Assembly: GCA_038227995.1 (NCBI GenBank)
Contig: JBBRPP010000002.1
Coordinates: 1 to 64,000 of the forward strand
Length of the DNA stretch: 64,000 nt
Source: WLMZ01 sp038227995
Lineage (GTDB): Bacteria > Actinomycetota > Acidimicrobiia > Acidimicrobiales > Ilumatobacteraceae
Reading direction: 5' to 3'
Below are positions 8,873 to 17,015 of the stretch, one piece after another. Position 1 is the stretch's first letter. Each line of letters opens with the position of its first letter. Both the position numbers and the translations under genes were made by a program. The notes beneath the pieces are model-generated. The model worked only from the letters and a program-made list of their open reading frames with translations, made no database searches and was not told where the DNA came from.

Positions 8873-9847
8873 ATGGGACCCGTGAATCAACTGCATGAAG
8901 TCGGGCCGCTGTTCGAGGATTTCGAGATCGGTGGGACGATCCCGCCGCTGCCGGCCGTCACGTTGACCGAAGCCGACAACGCGATCTACCGCGCGATCAC
9001 GGGCGACCAGCATCGCTTCGCCGCGGACAACGCTGCGTTCCGCGGCGCGGGCGGAATTGGGGCGCTGGCCAACCCCGCCATCGTGATGCAGTACTCGATC
9101 GGGCAGACGACCAATGCGACCCGGCGGGCCATCGCCAACCTCTACTACCGATCGGTGCGCGTGCTGCGCCCCGTGTTGATCGGGCAGACGCTGACCACCA
9201 CCACCACCGTGCTCGGGCTGCGTGACTCGACCGGCAAGGACGGCGCCAATCGCGGCAAGGTCTGGCTCGGCATCCGATCCAGCAGCGAGGACGGCGTCGT
9301 CGTCGAGTACGAACGTTGCGCGCTCATCCCGGCCCGCACAGCGCCCGGCCATGACAGCGACATCCCCGGCCCATCGGGTCCGACGCCGCTCGCCGACCTC
9401 AGCGGGAACGTGCCGTCGTGGGATCTCTCGGGATTGCAGGCGGTCGAGTGGGTCGACGGCGAGACTCGCATCGATCCGCTGCGCGATCACATCGACCTCG
9501 CCGCGCCGCTGGCGCGCATGACGTTCAACCAGGCGGCGGTCCACCGCGACCACACGCTCGGGCCGGGCGGTCGACGGCTGGTGTTCGGCGGTCACGTCCA
9601 GGGTCTGGCCCAGGCGTCGCTCACCCGTCTGCTGCCCGGACTCGCGACCGTGGTCGCGTGGGACGGCTGCGATCACCTCGGCCCGGCGTTCGAGGGCGAC
9701 ATGCTGCAGTTCCGACACACACTGGGCGAGCGCCTGGCGGTGGGTAGCGGCAACCTGCTGCGATTCGAGGTCATCGGTTCGCGTGTCGGCACCGACGGCG
9801 AGATCACCGACATCCTGCGGTGGACGCCGGTGGTCTGGTCGCGCTGA
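8873..9847 (+). CDS. MaoC-like (R)-hydratase family protein, double hot-dog
   Basis: A 324-residue protein with two hot-dog halves. The N-half has FEDFEIGGTIPPLPAVTLTEAD, then TGDQHRFAADNAAFR. The C-half has MTFNQAAVHRDHTLGPGG and a GHVQG segment. MaoC-family enzymes add or remove water across 2-enoyl-CoA or related dicarboxylic CoA-thioesters. The D-x5-H hydratase motif seems shifted or altered (TGDQHRFAAD), so the activity is inferred from the family. The start is uncertain: ATG 8873 abuts AAGG, while the in-frame GTG 8882 has AAGGA at better spacing and gives a protein three residues shorter. It is the third gene of the SnoaL-like/ACAD operon. Confidence 0.8.
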   Translation: MGPVNQLHEVGPLFEDFEIGGTIPPLPAVTLTEADNAIYRAITGDQHRFAADNAAFRGAGGIGALANPAIVMQYSIGQTTNATRRAIANLYYRSVRVLRPVLIGQTLTTTTTVLGLRDSTGKDGANRGKVWLGIRSSSEDGVVVEYERCALIPARTAPGHDSDIPGPSGPTPLADLSGNVPSWDLSGLQAVEWVDGETRIDPLRDHIDLAAPLARMTFNQAAVHRDHTLGPGGRRLVFGGHVQGLAQASLTRLLPGLATVVAWDGCDHLGPAFEGDMLQFRHTLGERLAVGSGNLLRFEVIGSRVGTDGEITDILRWTPVVWSR

Positions 9848-9862
9848 GCGCGACGCGAGAAC

Positions 9863-10291
9863 TCACACCGCGTCGACCGCCTCCGCGGCGCGCTTGAAGC
9901 CTTCGTTCTCGGTGGTGATGGACGCGAGGATCTTCTTGCCGATGACGCGGCCGAACAATCCGGAGCCGCGCCCGGCGATGTCGATCGACAGCGTGTTGCG
10001 GCAGCGATCGCCGACCGCGGCGAGGTGGTGCGAGCCGGTCATCGTCATCCCGAAGACCTTGGCCGACCACGAGAACGTGTTCGGTGGGTCGATCGCACCG
10101 ACGGTCCAGACCGTCGCCCGCTGTCCGGGTTGCTTGACCAGCGCCTGACTCCCGACGTGGAGCGGGCCAGTCTCGAGACGCTTGATGCTGGTCATCGTTG
10201 GCGTGCTGGCGGGCCAGGACTCGACGTCCTCGGTGAGCTTCCACACGGTGGACACCGGAGCGTCGATCATGATTTCATGTTCGAGGTGCAT
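9863..10291 (-). CDS. SRPBCC-fold protein (START-like)
   Basis: A 142-residue protein with the SRPBCC pattern: HEIMIDAPVSTVWKLTEDVESWP at the N-terminus, central strands with TFSWSAKVFGMTM, and a long C-terminal helix (NEGFKRAAEAVDA). Members bind hydrophobic ligands or act as cyclases/aromatases or membrane-associated lipid carriers. No catalytic residues can be assigned. It is divergent from the TetR-AtzH fusion gene with only 34 nt between starts, so it is a likely regulatory target. The ATG is preceded by TACATT at 6 nt. Confidence 0.78.
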   Translation of the reverse strand: MHLEHEIMIDAPVSTVWKLTEDVESWPASTPTMTSIKRLETGPLHVGSQALVKQPGQRATVWTVGAIDPPNTFSWSAKVFGMTMTGSHHLAAVGDRCRNTLSIDIAGRGSGLFGRVIGKKILASITTENEGFKRAAEAVDAV

Positions 10292-10297
10292 GCCAGA

Positions 10298-10318
10298 AAT
10301 GTACCATTTGGTTAAACT
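10298..10318. promoter_or_regulatory. Divergent leaderless promoters flanking a small dyad
   Basis: A TACATT -10 box for the minus-strand SRPBCC gene (10298-10303, 6 nt from its ATG) and a TAAACT -10 box for the plus-strand regulator (10313-10318, 7 nt from its ATG) flank the dyad ACCATTTGGT (10303-10312). A repressor bound to the dyad would block both promoters. The dyad is short (four paired bases per arm), so the operator call is tentative. Confidence 0.4.
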
Positions 10319-10325
10319 GCTGTCG

Positions 10326-11231
10326 ATGGGTTCCGCACGTGACGTTCTTCTCACCCGAGTCATGGCCGACGTCACCGAGCACGGCATCGGCGATCGCAGC
10401 TTGCGCGACCTCGCTGCGTCGATCGGCACCAGCCACCGATTGTTGATCTACCACTTCGGTTCACGGGCCGGCTTGGTCGATGCCGTCGTCGCTGCGGTCG
10501 AAGCAGCCCAACGGGCGACCTTCGCAGATCTCGCAGCCGGCATCACCGACCCGACTGATCTGGTGCGCGCCCTGTGGCGCAGTGTGTCCGCACCAGCCGT
10601 TCGTTCGTTCGTGCGGCTGTTCTTCGAATCGCTCGCGTACCGAGGCGAGTCCTCATCCGACGACCTGACCGGGACATGGCTCGACGAGAGTGAGCGGGTG
10701 GCCGCTGAGCTCGGCATCCGCTTCGACCCGGTCGGCATCCGACTCGGCGTCGCCGTGATTCGCGGGCTGCTCATCGACGTGATCGCGACCGGCGATGTCG
10801 CCACCGCCGAGGCATCGCTCGAACGGTTCCTCTACGGTGGATTCATGTCCGGTGCCGAACGAGATCTGTCAGCCGACGAGTCGACGGTGAGCGCACTGTC
10901 CGATGCGTACGAGGCAGCGCTCGTCCGCAACGACCTCGACGCAATGAACGCCGTGTTCTGGACATCGCCCGAAGTCGTCCGATTCGGCGTCGCCGACATG
11001 CAAGTCGGCTACGACGACGTCGTTGCCTGGCGGGCGACCGCACAGCCGGTCAACCCGACTCGCCGCACGCTGAGCAAGTCCGTGCTGGCGTTGGCCCCCG
11101 GTGTCGTCGCCGTCGACATCACGTTCCGCAATGGTGACGATCCCACGATCGGCCGCCAATCGCAGACGTGGGTCCGGAAACCCGAGGGCTGGCGCATCGT
11201 GCGCGCCCACGTCTCCACCATCGTCGGCTGA
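10326..11231 (+). CDS. TetR-type regulator fused to an AtzH/HpxZ-like (DUF3225) domain
   Basis: A 301-residue two-part protein. Residues 1-60 form a TetR-like HTH (DRSLRDLAASIGTSHRLL, then IYHFGSRAGLVDAV), followed to about 175 by a helical ligand-binding domain. Residues about 185-301 form an NTF2-fold domain resembling AtzH/HpxZ: YEAALVRNDLDAMNAVFW, then EVVRFGVADMQVGYDDVVAWR, ending with QTWVRKPEGWRIVRAHVSTI. AtzH-like proteins work with AtzF-type allophanate hydrolases in s-triazine/carboxybiuret breakdown, and an AtzF homologue lies 7 kb downstream on the same strand. The fusion may sense a urea-derived metabolite, or may be a moonlighting enzyme; neither is proven. TAAACT lies 7 nt before the ATG. 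Confidence 0.8.
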   Translation: MGSARDVLLTRVMADVTEHGIGDRSLRDLAASIGTSHRLLIYHFGSRAGLVDAVVAAVEAAQRATFADLAAGITDPTDLVRALWRSVSAPAVRSFVRLFFESLAYRGESSSDDLTGTWLDESERVAAELGIRFDPVGIRLGVAVIRGLLIDVIATGDVATAEASLERFLYGGFMSGAERDLSADESTVSALSDAYEAALVRNDLDAMNAVFWTSPEVVRFGVADMQVGYDDVVAWRATAQPVNPTRRTLSKSVLALAPGVVAVDITFRNGDDPTIGRQSQTWVRKPEGWRIVRAHVSTIVG

Positions 11232-11275
11232 ACCGCGCGCCAGACCGGCGACATTGATTCAGGCCTGTGAACTGG

Positions 11276-11338
11276 CTGTATACAGCGCTGTACACACACG
11301 GTCACGTAACACGCTGTATACAGAGCCGTACACACCCG
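11276..11338 (+). promoter_or_regulatory. Two-copy palindromic operator upstream of the GntR gene
   Basis: A 25-bp unit occurs twice as a direct repeat, at 11276-11300 and 11314-11338 (38 bp period). Each begins with the perfect palindrome CTGTATACAG and ends with a GTACACAC segment. The TGTATACA core fits the T-GT-N-AC-A operator style of FadR-type GntR regulators. A TACGTT -10 box at 11355-11360 lies 6 nt before the GntR ATG, so copy two overlaps the expected -35 region. Autoregulation of the whole operon is the likely reading. Confidence 0.65.
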
Positions 11339-11366
11339 TGAAACAAACGGTGCCTACGTTGGCGCC

Positions 11367-12128
11367 ATGGCGACTTCCCGCACTCGAACTGCACGCACGT
11401 CGCGGGCCGGAACGACAGGTGAGACCACGGCCGTTGACAACGAGCCGACCGGGTCGCGCGGCGATCACGCCTATCGCTCGCTGAAGACGCGGCTGTTGAT
11501 GGGCGAGTTCCCGATCAACGTCCGTCTCGGCGAAGAGCGTCTGGCGAGCATGATCGACGTGTCTCGCACGCCGATCCGTGAGGCACTGAAGCGGCTGCAA
11601 TCCGAAGGTCTGGTGGCCACACATCCCGACGGCGGATATCAGCCGATCGTGCCGGACGTGACCGTCATGCGCCATCTGTACGAGGTTCGCGCCGGACTCG
11701 AGCTGCAGGCGCTGCAGCGTCCCGGGCGGATGGGGACGCGCCATGACCCGGCGATCATCGAGCCGCTCCGCGACCAGTGGAAGCAGATGTCGCTCGACCC
11801 GACGCCCGTCGCTGATCCCAACTTCGTGCTGCTCGACGAGTCGTTCCACGTCGCGCTCGCGACGGCGGCTGCCAACGATGTCGCGGTCGGTTTCCTGCGA
11901 CAGGTCAACGAGCGGATCCGGTTGGTGCGGATGCACGACTTCCTGATCCAGCCCCGTATCGAAGCCACCATCGCCGAGCACCTCAACCTCGTCGAGTTGG
12001 TGTTGGCGGGTGACATCGTGGGCGCGGAGGCGGCATTCAGCCAGCACCTCGGCGACTCGATGGCAGTGGTCGAAGAGCGAGTGCGTGGCGCGATCGTGCG
12101 GATGCTCACCGGAGGTCAACCGCGATGA
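11367..12128 (+). CDS. FadR-type GntR transcriptional regulator
   Basis: A 253-residue regulator. Residues 1-30 are a charged leader. Residues about 33-98 form the winged HTH (YRSLKTRLLMGEFPINVRLG, then VSRTPIREALKRLQSEGLV). Residues about 105-245 form an all-helical FCD ligand domain with D-x3-H features (DESFHVALATAAAND) and two later His (EHLNLVELV, QHL), consistent with a metal/carboxylate effector pocket. It opens the transport/hydrolysis operon and overlaps the ABC ATPase start by 4 nt (ATGA). The tandem operator upstream suggests it controls itself and the genes behind it. The effector is probably an organic acid or urea-derived intermediate (inference). Confidence 0.9.
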   Translation: MATSRTRTARTSRAGTTGETTAVDNEPTGSRGDHAYRSLKTRLLMGEFPINVRLGEERLASMIDVSRTPIREALKRLQSEGLVATHPDGGYQPIVPDVTVMRHLYEVRAGLELQALQRPGRMGTRHDPAIIEPLRDQWKQMSLDPTPVADPNFVLLDESFHVALATAAANDVAVGFLRQVNERIRLVRMHDFLIQPRIEATIAEHLNLVELVLAGDIVGAEAAFSQHLGDSMAVVEERVRGAIVRMLTGGQPR

Positions 12129-13654
12129 CCGCGCTGCTGGAAGCCCGCGGGATCACCAAGATCTTCGGCACCCTGGTCGCCAACGACAAGGTCGATCTCA
12201 CCATCGAGAAGGGCGAGGTCCACGCGATCCTCGGCGAGAACGGTGCCGGCAAATCGACGTTGATGAAGGTGCTCTACGGCCTCTATCAAGCCGATTTCGG
12301 CACGATCACCATCGACGGTGAACTCGTCGCCCTCACGTCACCAACGGTCGCTCGCAAGCACGGCATCGGAATGGTGTTCCAGGACCTGCGTCTCGTGCCG
12401 GCACTGACGGTCGTCGAGAACGTCGCGTTGGCGCTACCCCTGAACGGCCTGCGGCTGAACCGCAAGGAGCTGTGCGCTCGGATCGCCGCGGCGGGCGAGC
12501 AGTACGGGTTGGAAGTCAAGCCGCGGGCCACGGTGCGCGATCTCTCGATCGGAGAGCGTCAGCGGGTCGAGATCCTCAAAGTGCTCCTCACCGGCTCACG
12601 CCTGATCATCCTCGATGAGCCGACGAGCGTGCTCGCCCCGCAAGAGGTCGATCAGCTCTTCATCGGGCTCAACGCGCTGAAGGCGGACGGCCTGTCGGTC
12701 GCGATCATCACCCACAAGCTCGCCGAATCTCGTGCGATCGCCGACCGCCTGACCGTCTTGCGCGGCGGCAAGTTGATCGTGGGCGCCGCCAAGCCGAGTG
12801 ACATGGACGACAACGAACTGATCGAGGCCATGGTCGGACGAAGCGTGCCCGCCTTGCCCTCGGACCGGCCGGCAACACCGTCCAATGCCACCGCAGCGCT
12901 GTCGATGTCGAAGGTCAGCCTGCACGACGCTCGCCGCGGTCCGTTGCTGACGGCAGTCGACCTCGAAGTCCGGGCGGGCGAACTGGTCGGTGTCGCAGGC
13001 GTGGCCGGCAACGGCCAACTCGAGCTGTACGAGGTCGCGATGGGACTGCGTGCGCCGACATCGGGGACGTTGGTCATCGCCGGCAACCGGCAGACCCGTT
13101 CGTCGCCTGCGGGAGTCATCGCGTCCGGCGTCGTCGGTGTTCCCGAGGACCCCGTGCGTGACGCCGTCGTGCCTGGCCTCACCGTGCATCACCACGTCGG
13201 TCTCGACGTCCTGCGCCAGGTGCGCAAAGGGCTGGGACTCGACTGGGCCAAGGTCCGCGACCGCTACCGCGCTCGCAACGAGGCCAGCCAGCTGCGCGGC
13301 GCCGACGGCGAGCGGTCGCTGGCATCGCTGTCGGGCGGCAACATCCAGCGCGTCATGCTCGTGCGAGCCATCGCCGGCGACGCCAAGCTCGTGGTCGCCG
13401 CCTACCCGAGTCGCGGGCTCGACATCGCCACGACTCGGCGCACGCAGGAGCTGTTGCTCGAACGCCGCGCATCCGGTGCGGGTGTGCTGCTGATCAGCGA
13501 AGACCTCGACGAGCTGTTCGAGATGTCGGACCGCCTGGCCGTCATGCACGGCGGGCACGTGGTCGGCATCGTCGACCCACTGACCACCGATCGCTACACC
13601 GTCGGGCGGATGATGCTGGGTGCCGACGATCACCAACAGGTAGGTGCCGCATGA
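12125..13654 (+). CDS. ABC transporter ATPase, dual-domain nucleoside/BMP type
   Basis: A 509-residue cytosolic ATPase with two fused nucleotide-binding domains. Domain 1 has GENGAGKST (Walker A), LSIGERQRVEILKVL (signature) and LIILDEPTSVL (Walker B). Domain 2 has a degenerate Walker A (GVAGNGQLEL) but a clean LSGGNIQRVMLVRAI signature and a Walker B in which the usual Asp-Glu is replaced (KLVVAAYPSRGLD). This asymmetric design is typical of ATPases that pair with BMP-family binding proteins (NupA/YufO/RbsA-like). Both permease genes and the binding protein follow, linked by ATGA overlaps for the first two steps. Confidence 0.93.
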   Translation: MTALLEARGITKIFGTLVANDKVDLTIEKGEVHAILGENGAGKSTLMKVLYGLYQADFGTITIDGELVALTSPTVARKHGIGMVFQDLRLVPALTVVENVALALPLNGLRLNRKELCARIAAAGEQYGLEVKPRATVRDLSIGERQRVEILKVLLTGSRLIILDEPTSVLAPQEVDQLFIGLNALKADGLSVAIITHKLAESRAIADRLTVLRGGKLIVGAAKPSDMDDNELIEAMVGRSVPALPSDRPATPSNATAALSMSKVSLHDARRGPLLTAVDLEVRAGELVGVAGVAGNGQLELYEVAMGLRAPTSGTLVIAGNRQTRSSPAGVIASGVVGVPEDPVRDAVVPGLTVHHHVGLDVLRQVRKGLGLDWAKVRDRYRARNEASQLRGADGERSLASLSGGNIQRVMLVRAIAGDAKLVVAAYPSRGLDIATTRRTQELLLERRASGAGVLLISEDLDELFEMSDRLAVMHGGHVVGIVDPLTTDRYTVGRMMLGADDHQQVGAA

Positions 13655-14745
13655 CCGCAGCCGTGACTGTCGACCTGGGCAACGCCAGCCCGACCCAGGG
13701 TCCAACCGCCGTCGCCGAGGGGTCCAGCAAACTCAGCGACCGAGTGTTCGGGATCCTCTGGATGTACTGCGCCCTGAACGCCGCGTTCGGGATCTTCGCC
13801 ATCGTGATCCTGTTCAAGGGCGTCAATCCCGTGACCGCCTACAAGGACATGGCGTCGTCGACGTTCGGAAGTTGGGACTCGATCGGCGACATCCTGGTCC
13901 GCGCGACGCCCATCATTCTCGCCGCCCTCGCGGTGTCGGTGCCCGCTCGTGCAGGGATGATCAACGTCGGCGGCGAGGGCCAGCTGCTGATGGGCGGCGT
14001 GGCCGGGATGGGTGTGTCGCTGGCTGTCGGCGATCGCCTGCCCGGTCCGCTGACGCTCGTGTTGATGGTCCTCGGCGCGGCGCTCGCCGGCGCGGCGTGG
14101 GCCGGGCTCGCGGCACTGCTGCGACAGTTGGTCGGCATCAGTGAATCGGTCACGACGCTGCTGTTGAACTACATCGCCCTCGACCTGATGTTCTTCTTGA
14201 TCTTCGACCGGTGGAAGGACCGCGACGGGTCCGGCCAGCCGGTGACGCGTGCGCTGCCGTCGAGTGAGCGCCTGCCGATCATCTTCGGCCGGGTGCACGC
14301 CGGCATCCTGATCGCCGTCGGTGCGGCGCTCGTCATCGGCCTGATCTTCTCGCTGACGTCATGGGGATTCCGACTTCGTGTGGTCGGCGGGAACGCCGAA
14401 GCGGCTCGCCGTTCCGGGCTGAAGGTCGGCGTGCTGCTGGTCTCGGCGATGGGCGTCGGCGGGGCCCTGGCCGGCATCGGTGGTCTCACCCAGTTGGCCG
14501 GCTCCGAGTTCAAACTGCGCTCGGGGTTCATCGCCGGCTACGGCTACATCGGCTTCCTCGCCTCGTGGCTCGGCCGGCATCGACCGGCGTACGTCGTGCT
14601 CTCGGCGCTGCTGCTCTCGGCCATCGTCATCGGCGGCGACAGCCTGCAGCTCGACAGCAAACTGCCGGCCGCGAGCGTGAACATCCTGATGGCCGTCACA
14701 CTGCTGATGGTCTTCGGCTTCGGACGCCGGAGGGCCGCAGCATGA
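13651..14745 (+). CDS. ABC transporter permease 1, BPD_transp_2 family
   Basis: A 364-residue integral membrane protein with about eight to nine hydrophobic helices. The N-terminal 30 residues are cytosolic. The family landmarks PIILAALAVSVPARAGMINVGGEGQLLMGG and VVGGNAEAARRSGLKVG are present; the latter is the coupling-helix region that contacts the ATPase. It forms a heterodimeric pore with the next gene product. The start overlaps the ATPase stop by 4 nt and its own stop overlaps the next start by 4 nt. Related permeases carry nucleosides, purines or simple amides. Confidence 0.92.
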   Translation: MTAAVTVDLGNASPTQGPTAVAEGSSKLSDRVFGILWMYCALNAAFGIFAIVILFKGVNPVTAYKDMASSTFGSWDSIGDILVRATPIILAALAVSVPARAGMINVGGEGQLLMGGVAGMGVSLAVGDRLPGPLTLVLMVLGAALAGAAWAGLAALLRQLVGISESVTTLLLNYIALDLMFFLIFDRWKDRDGSGQPVTRALPSSERLPIIFGRVHAGILIAVGAALVIGLIFSLTSWGFRLRVVGGNAEAARRSGLKVGVLLVSAMGVGGALAGIGGLTQLAGSEFKLRSGFIAGYGYIGFLASWLGRHRPAYVVLSALLLSAIVIGGDSLQLDSKLPAASVNILMAVTLLMVFGFGRRRAAA

Positions 14746-15674
14746 GCCTGCTGAGCGTCAGCCTGTTTCGCGAGATCTTCACCGGCGGCATCCGTGGCGG
14801 CACCTCCATCGAGTACGCCGCGCTCGGTGAATCGGTGTCGGAACGCGCCGGCGTCGTCAACCTCGGCACCGAGGGTTCGATGCTGTGTGGCGCGCTCGCT
14901 GCGTTCGCGATTGCGTCGAAGACGGGTCACCCGTGGCTCGGCGTCTTGGCCGCCGCAATCGCCGGCGGCATGTTGGCGACGGTGCACGCGTTCTTCGTGC
15001 TCACCCGCCGCACCAACCAGCTCGCGACCGGTCTCGTCGTGTTGTTCCTCGGTCTCGGGCTGACGTCGATGTTCGGTGTCGCCTACGTCCAAGCACCCGC
15101 GCCGACCTTCGACGTCGTGTCCGTTCCGCTGCTGAGCCGCATCCCCTTCATCGGTGCCGTCGTGTTCAAGCAGGACCCGCTGGTGTACCTGTCGTATGTG
15201 CTCGTGCCGCTGAGTTGGTGGATGATCTTCCGCAGCCGAGCCGGAGTGCTGCTGCGGGCCGCCGGTGAGCGCAGTGAAGTTCTGACGACCCATGGTCATC
15301 GGGTCAAGCCGATCCAGTACGCGGCGGTCGTGATCGGTGGGATGTTCTCGGGCGTCGGCGGCGCCCACCTGTCGATCGCCTACACCAAGTCGTGGTCCGA
15401 GAACATGACGCAGGGACGAGGCTTCGTTGCCGTCGCCGTCGTGATGTTCGCGGCCCGCCAACCGTTCAAGGTCGCGGCCGGCGCGTATCTGTTCGGGGCC
15501 GCCCTCGCGGTGTCGCCGGCGCTGCAGTCGCGCGGCCAGAGCATCAACCAGTTCGCGTTCGATGCGATCCCTTACGTCGTGACGATCCTCGTCCTCGTTG
15601 TCCTCGGTCGCCGCCGAGCGGCGCAGACGCCCGAGGGACTGTCGAAGGTCTTCGAGGCATCAACGGTCGGCTGA
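14742..15674 (+). CDS. ABC transporter permease 2, BPD_transp_2 family
   Basis: A 310-residue integral membrane protein, partner of permease 1. The hallmark GESVSERAGVVNLGTEG segment appears near residue 30 and the coupling segment RAAGERSEVLTTHGHRVKPI near residue 175. About eight hydrophobic helices follow the short N-terminus. The ATG overlaps the TGA of permease 1 (ATGA). A 145-nt gap then separates it from the binding-protein gene. Confidence 0.92.
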   Translation: MSLLSVSLFREIFTGGIRGGTSIEYAALGESVSERAGVVNLGTEGSMLCGALAAFAIASKTGHPWLGVLAAAIAGGMLATVHAFFVLTRRTNQLATGLVVLFLGLGLTSMFGVAYVQAPAPTFDVVSVPLLSRIPFIGAVVFKQDPLVYLSYVLVPLSWWMIFRSRAGVLLRAAGERSEVLTTHGHRVKPIQYAAVVIGGMFSGVGGAHLSIAYTKSWSENMTQGRGFVAVAVVMFAARQPFKVAAGAYLFGAALAVSPALQSRGQSINQFAFDAIPYVVTILVLVVLGRRRAAQTPEGLSKVFEASTVG

Positions 15675-15819
15675 GCCCAACTGGCTTGAGCCCAGATGCA
15701 ACCCGCGCGGCCGGCCCCGATCGACACGAATCTCATGCCCACCTGGGCACCGCCATCCCCACCACCAATACCCGCAACCCGACACACAAGAGCAACAGAA
15801 ACAGAAACAGAGGATCACC
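15675..15819 (+). promoter_or_regulatory. Leader of the binding-protein gene
   Basis: This 145-nt gap breaks an otherwise overlapping operon. It ends in a purine-rich tract with a GAGGATCACC Shine-Dalgarno just before GTG 15820. The stronger ribosome site and gap fit separate, higher expression of the binding lipoprotein, which ABC systems usually need in excess. I see no convincing terminator or riboswitch fold. Confidence 0.35.
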
Positions 15820-17010
15820 GTGAACATCCGACGATTGGCCACCCTCGCGGCCGCCGCAGTCCTGGTGGCTGCATGCGGTTCGAGTTCCAAGACGGCGACC
15901 ACCGCCGCCCCACCAGCCAGCTCGGCGACCACAGTCGCCGGTTCAGCGACACCCGCGACAGGCAACGGCCCGGGCAAGGGAGCGACGAAGATCGGTTTCA
16001 TCTTCGTCGGCCCGAAGGACGACTACGGCTACAACCAAGCCGCGTACCAGGGCAGCCAGGCTGTCGCCAAGGCGCATCCGAACATCAAGGTGATCACGGC
16101 CGAGAACGTGCCGGAGGATGACAACGCGACACGCGTGATGGAGAAGATGATCTCCGATGGAGCAACGATCATCTTCGCCACGTCGTACGGTCACCTCGAC
16201 CCGGCGCTGAAGGTCGCTGCCGCTCACCCGAACGTCGCGATCATCCAGCAGGGCAACTTCATCAAGGGCACGATCGCCCCGAACGTCGGCACCTACTTCG
16301 GCACGGTGTACGAGCCCGTGTTCCTCGCCGGCATCGCGGCGGGCAAGGCGACCAAGACGAACAAGCTCGGCTACGTCTACGCCTTCCCGATCCCCCAGAC
16401 GATTGCCAACATCAACGCTTTCGAACTCGGCGCCAAGCTGTCGAACCCGAAGGCTCAGACGTACGTCGTCAACACGTCCAGCTGGTGCGATCCCGCGAAG
16501 CAGGCCGAAGCGGCGAGCAGCCTCTTCGCCCAGGGCGTCGACGTCATCACCCAGCACCAGGACTGCACGGCCACCATCACCAAGGCTGCAGAGTCGGCCG
16601 GCAAGATGGTCGTCGGCTATCACGCCGATGCGTCGTCTCTGGCACCCAAGGGTTGGATCACCGGCTCCGAGTGGGCGTGGGGTGACCTCTACAACAAGAT
16701 CGTCGACACGACGATCGCGGGCGGTTTCACCGGCTCGATCTACAACGCCAACTACCGGGTCGGGTACAAGGACGGCGGCAACCCGTTCGTGCAGTCGAAG
16801 TACGGTCCGTCGGTCACCGACGACACCAAGGCCTTGATCGCCACCGAGTTGAAGTTGATCTCGACCACGGGCTCGCCCTTCACCGGACCGATCCTCGCCC
16901 AGGACGGCAGCACGTTGTTCGCCGCCGGCGTGACTCCGGCCTACGCCGACGTCGAGGCACAGAACACCAAGTTCGTCGAAGGTGTCGTCGGCGCAATCCC
17001 GGCCGGCTGA
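15820..17010 (+). CDS. BMP-family substrate-binding lipoprotein
   Basis: A 396-residue exported lipoprotein. The signal peptide ends in the lipobox LVAAC, followed by a Ser/Thr/Ala/Pro linker to about residue 55. The BMP/PnrA-like periplasmic-binding domain follows: IGFIFVGPKDDYGYNQAAYQG, ATSYGHLDPALKVAAAHPNV, then GYVYAFPIPQ and QGVDVITQHQDCTATITKAAE. BMP proteins deliver nucleosides or similar small N-rich molecules to NupABC-type transporters. Here the neighbours hydrolyse amides and allophanate, so a urea-derived or purine-derived ligand is likely (inference). The GTG start has a GAGGA ribosome site. It ends 5 nt before the next start. Confidence 0.92.
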   Translation: MNIRRLATLAAAAVLVAACGSSSKTATTAAPPASSATTVAGSATPATGNGPGKGATKIGFIFVGPKDDYGYNQAAYQGSQAVAKAHPNIKVITAENVPEDDNATRVMEKMISDGATIIFATSYGHLDPALKVAAAHPNVAIIQQGNFIKGTIAPNVGTYFGTVYEPVFLAGIAAGKATKTNKLGYVYAFPIPQTIANINAFELGAKLSNPKAQTYVVNTSSWCDPAKQAEAASSLFAQGVDVITQHQDCTATITKAAESAGKMVVGYHADASSLAPKGWITGSEWAWGDLYNKIVDTTIAGGFTGSIYNANYRVGYKDGGNPFVQSKYGPSVTDDTKALIATELKLISTTGSPFTGPILAQDGSTLFAAGVTPAYADVEAQNTKFVEGVVGAIPAG

Positions 17011-17015
17011 TCGAG

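Noticed and set aside
15735..15746. GCCCACCTGGGC as a terminator between permease 2 and the BMP gene
   Set aside because: The stem is five pairs with a two-base loop and no T tract, so it is not a believable terminator.
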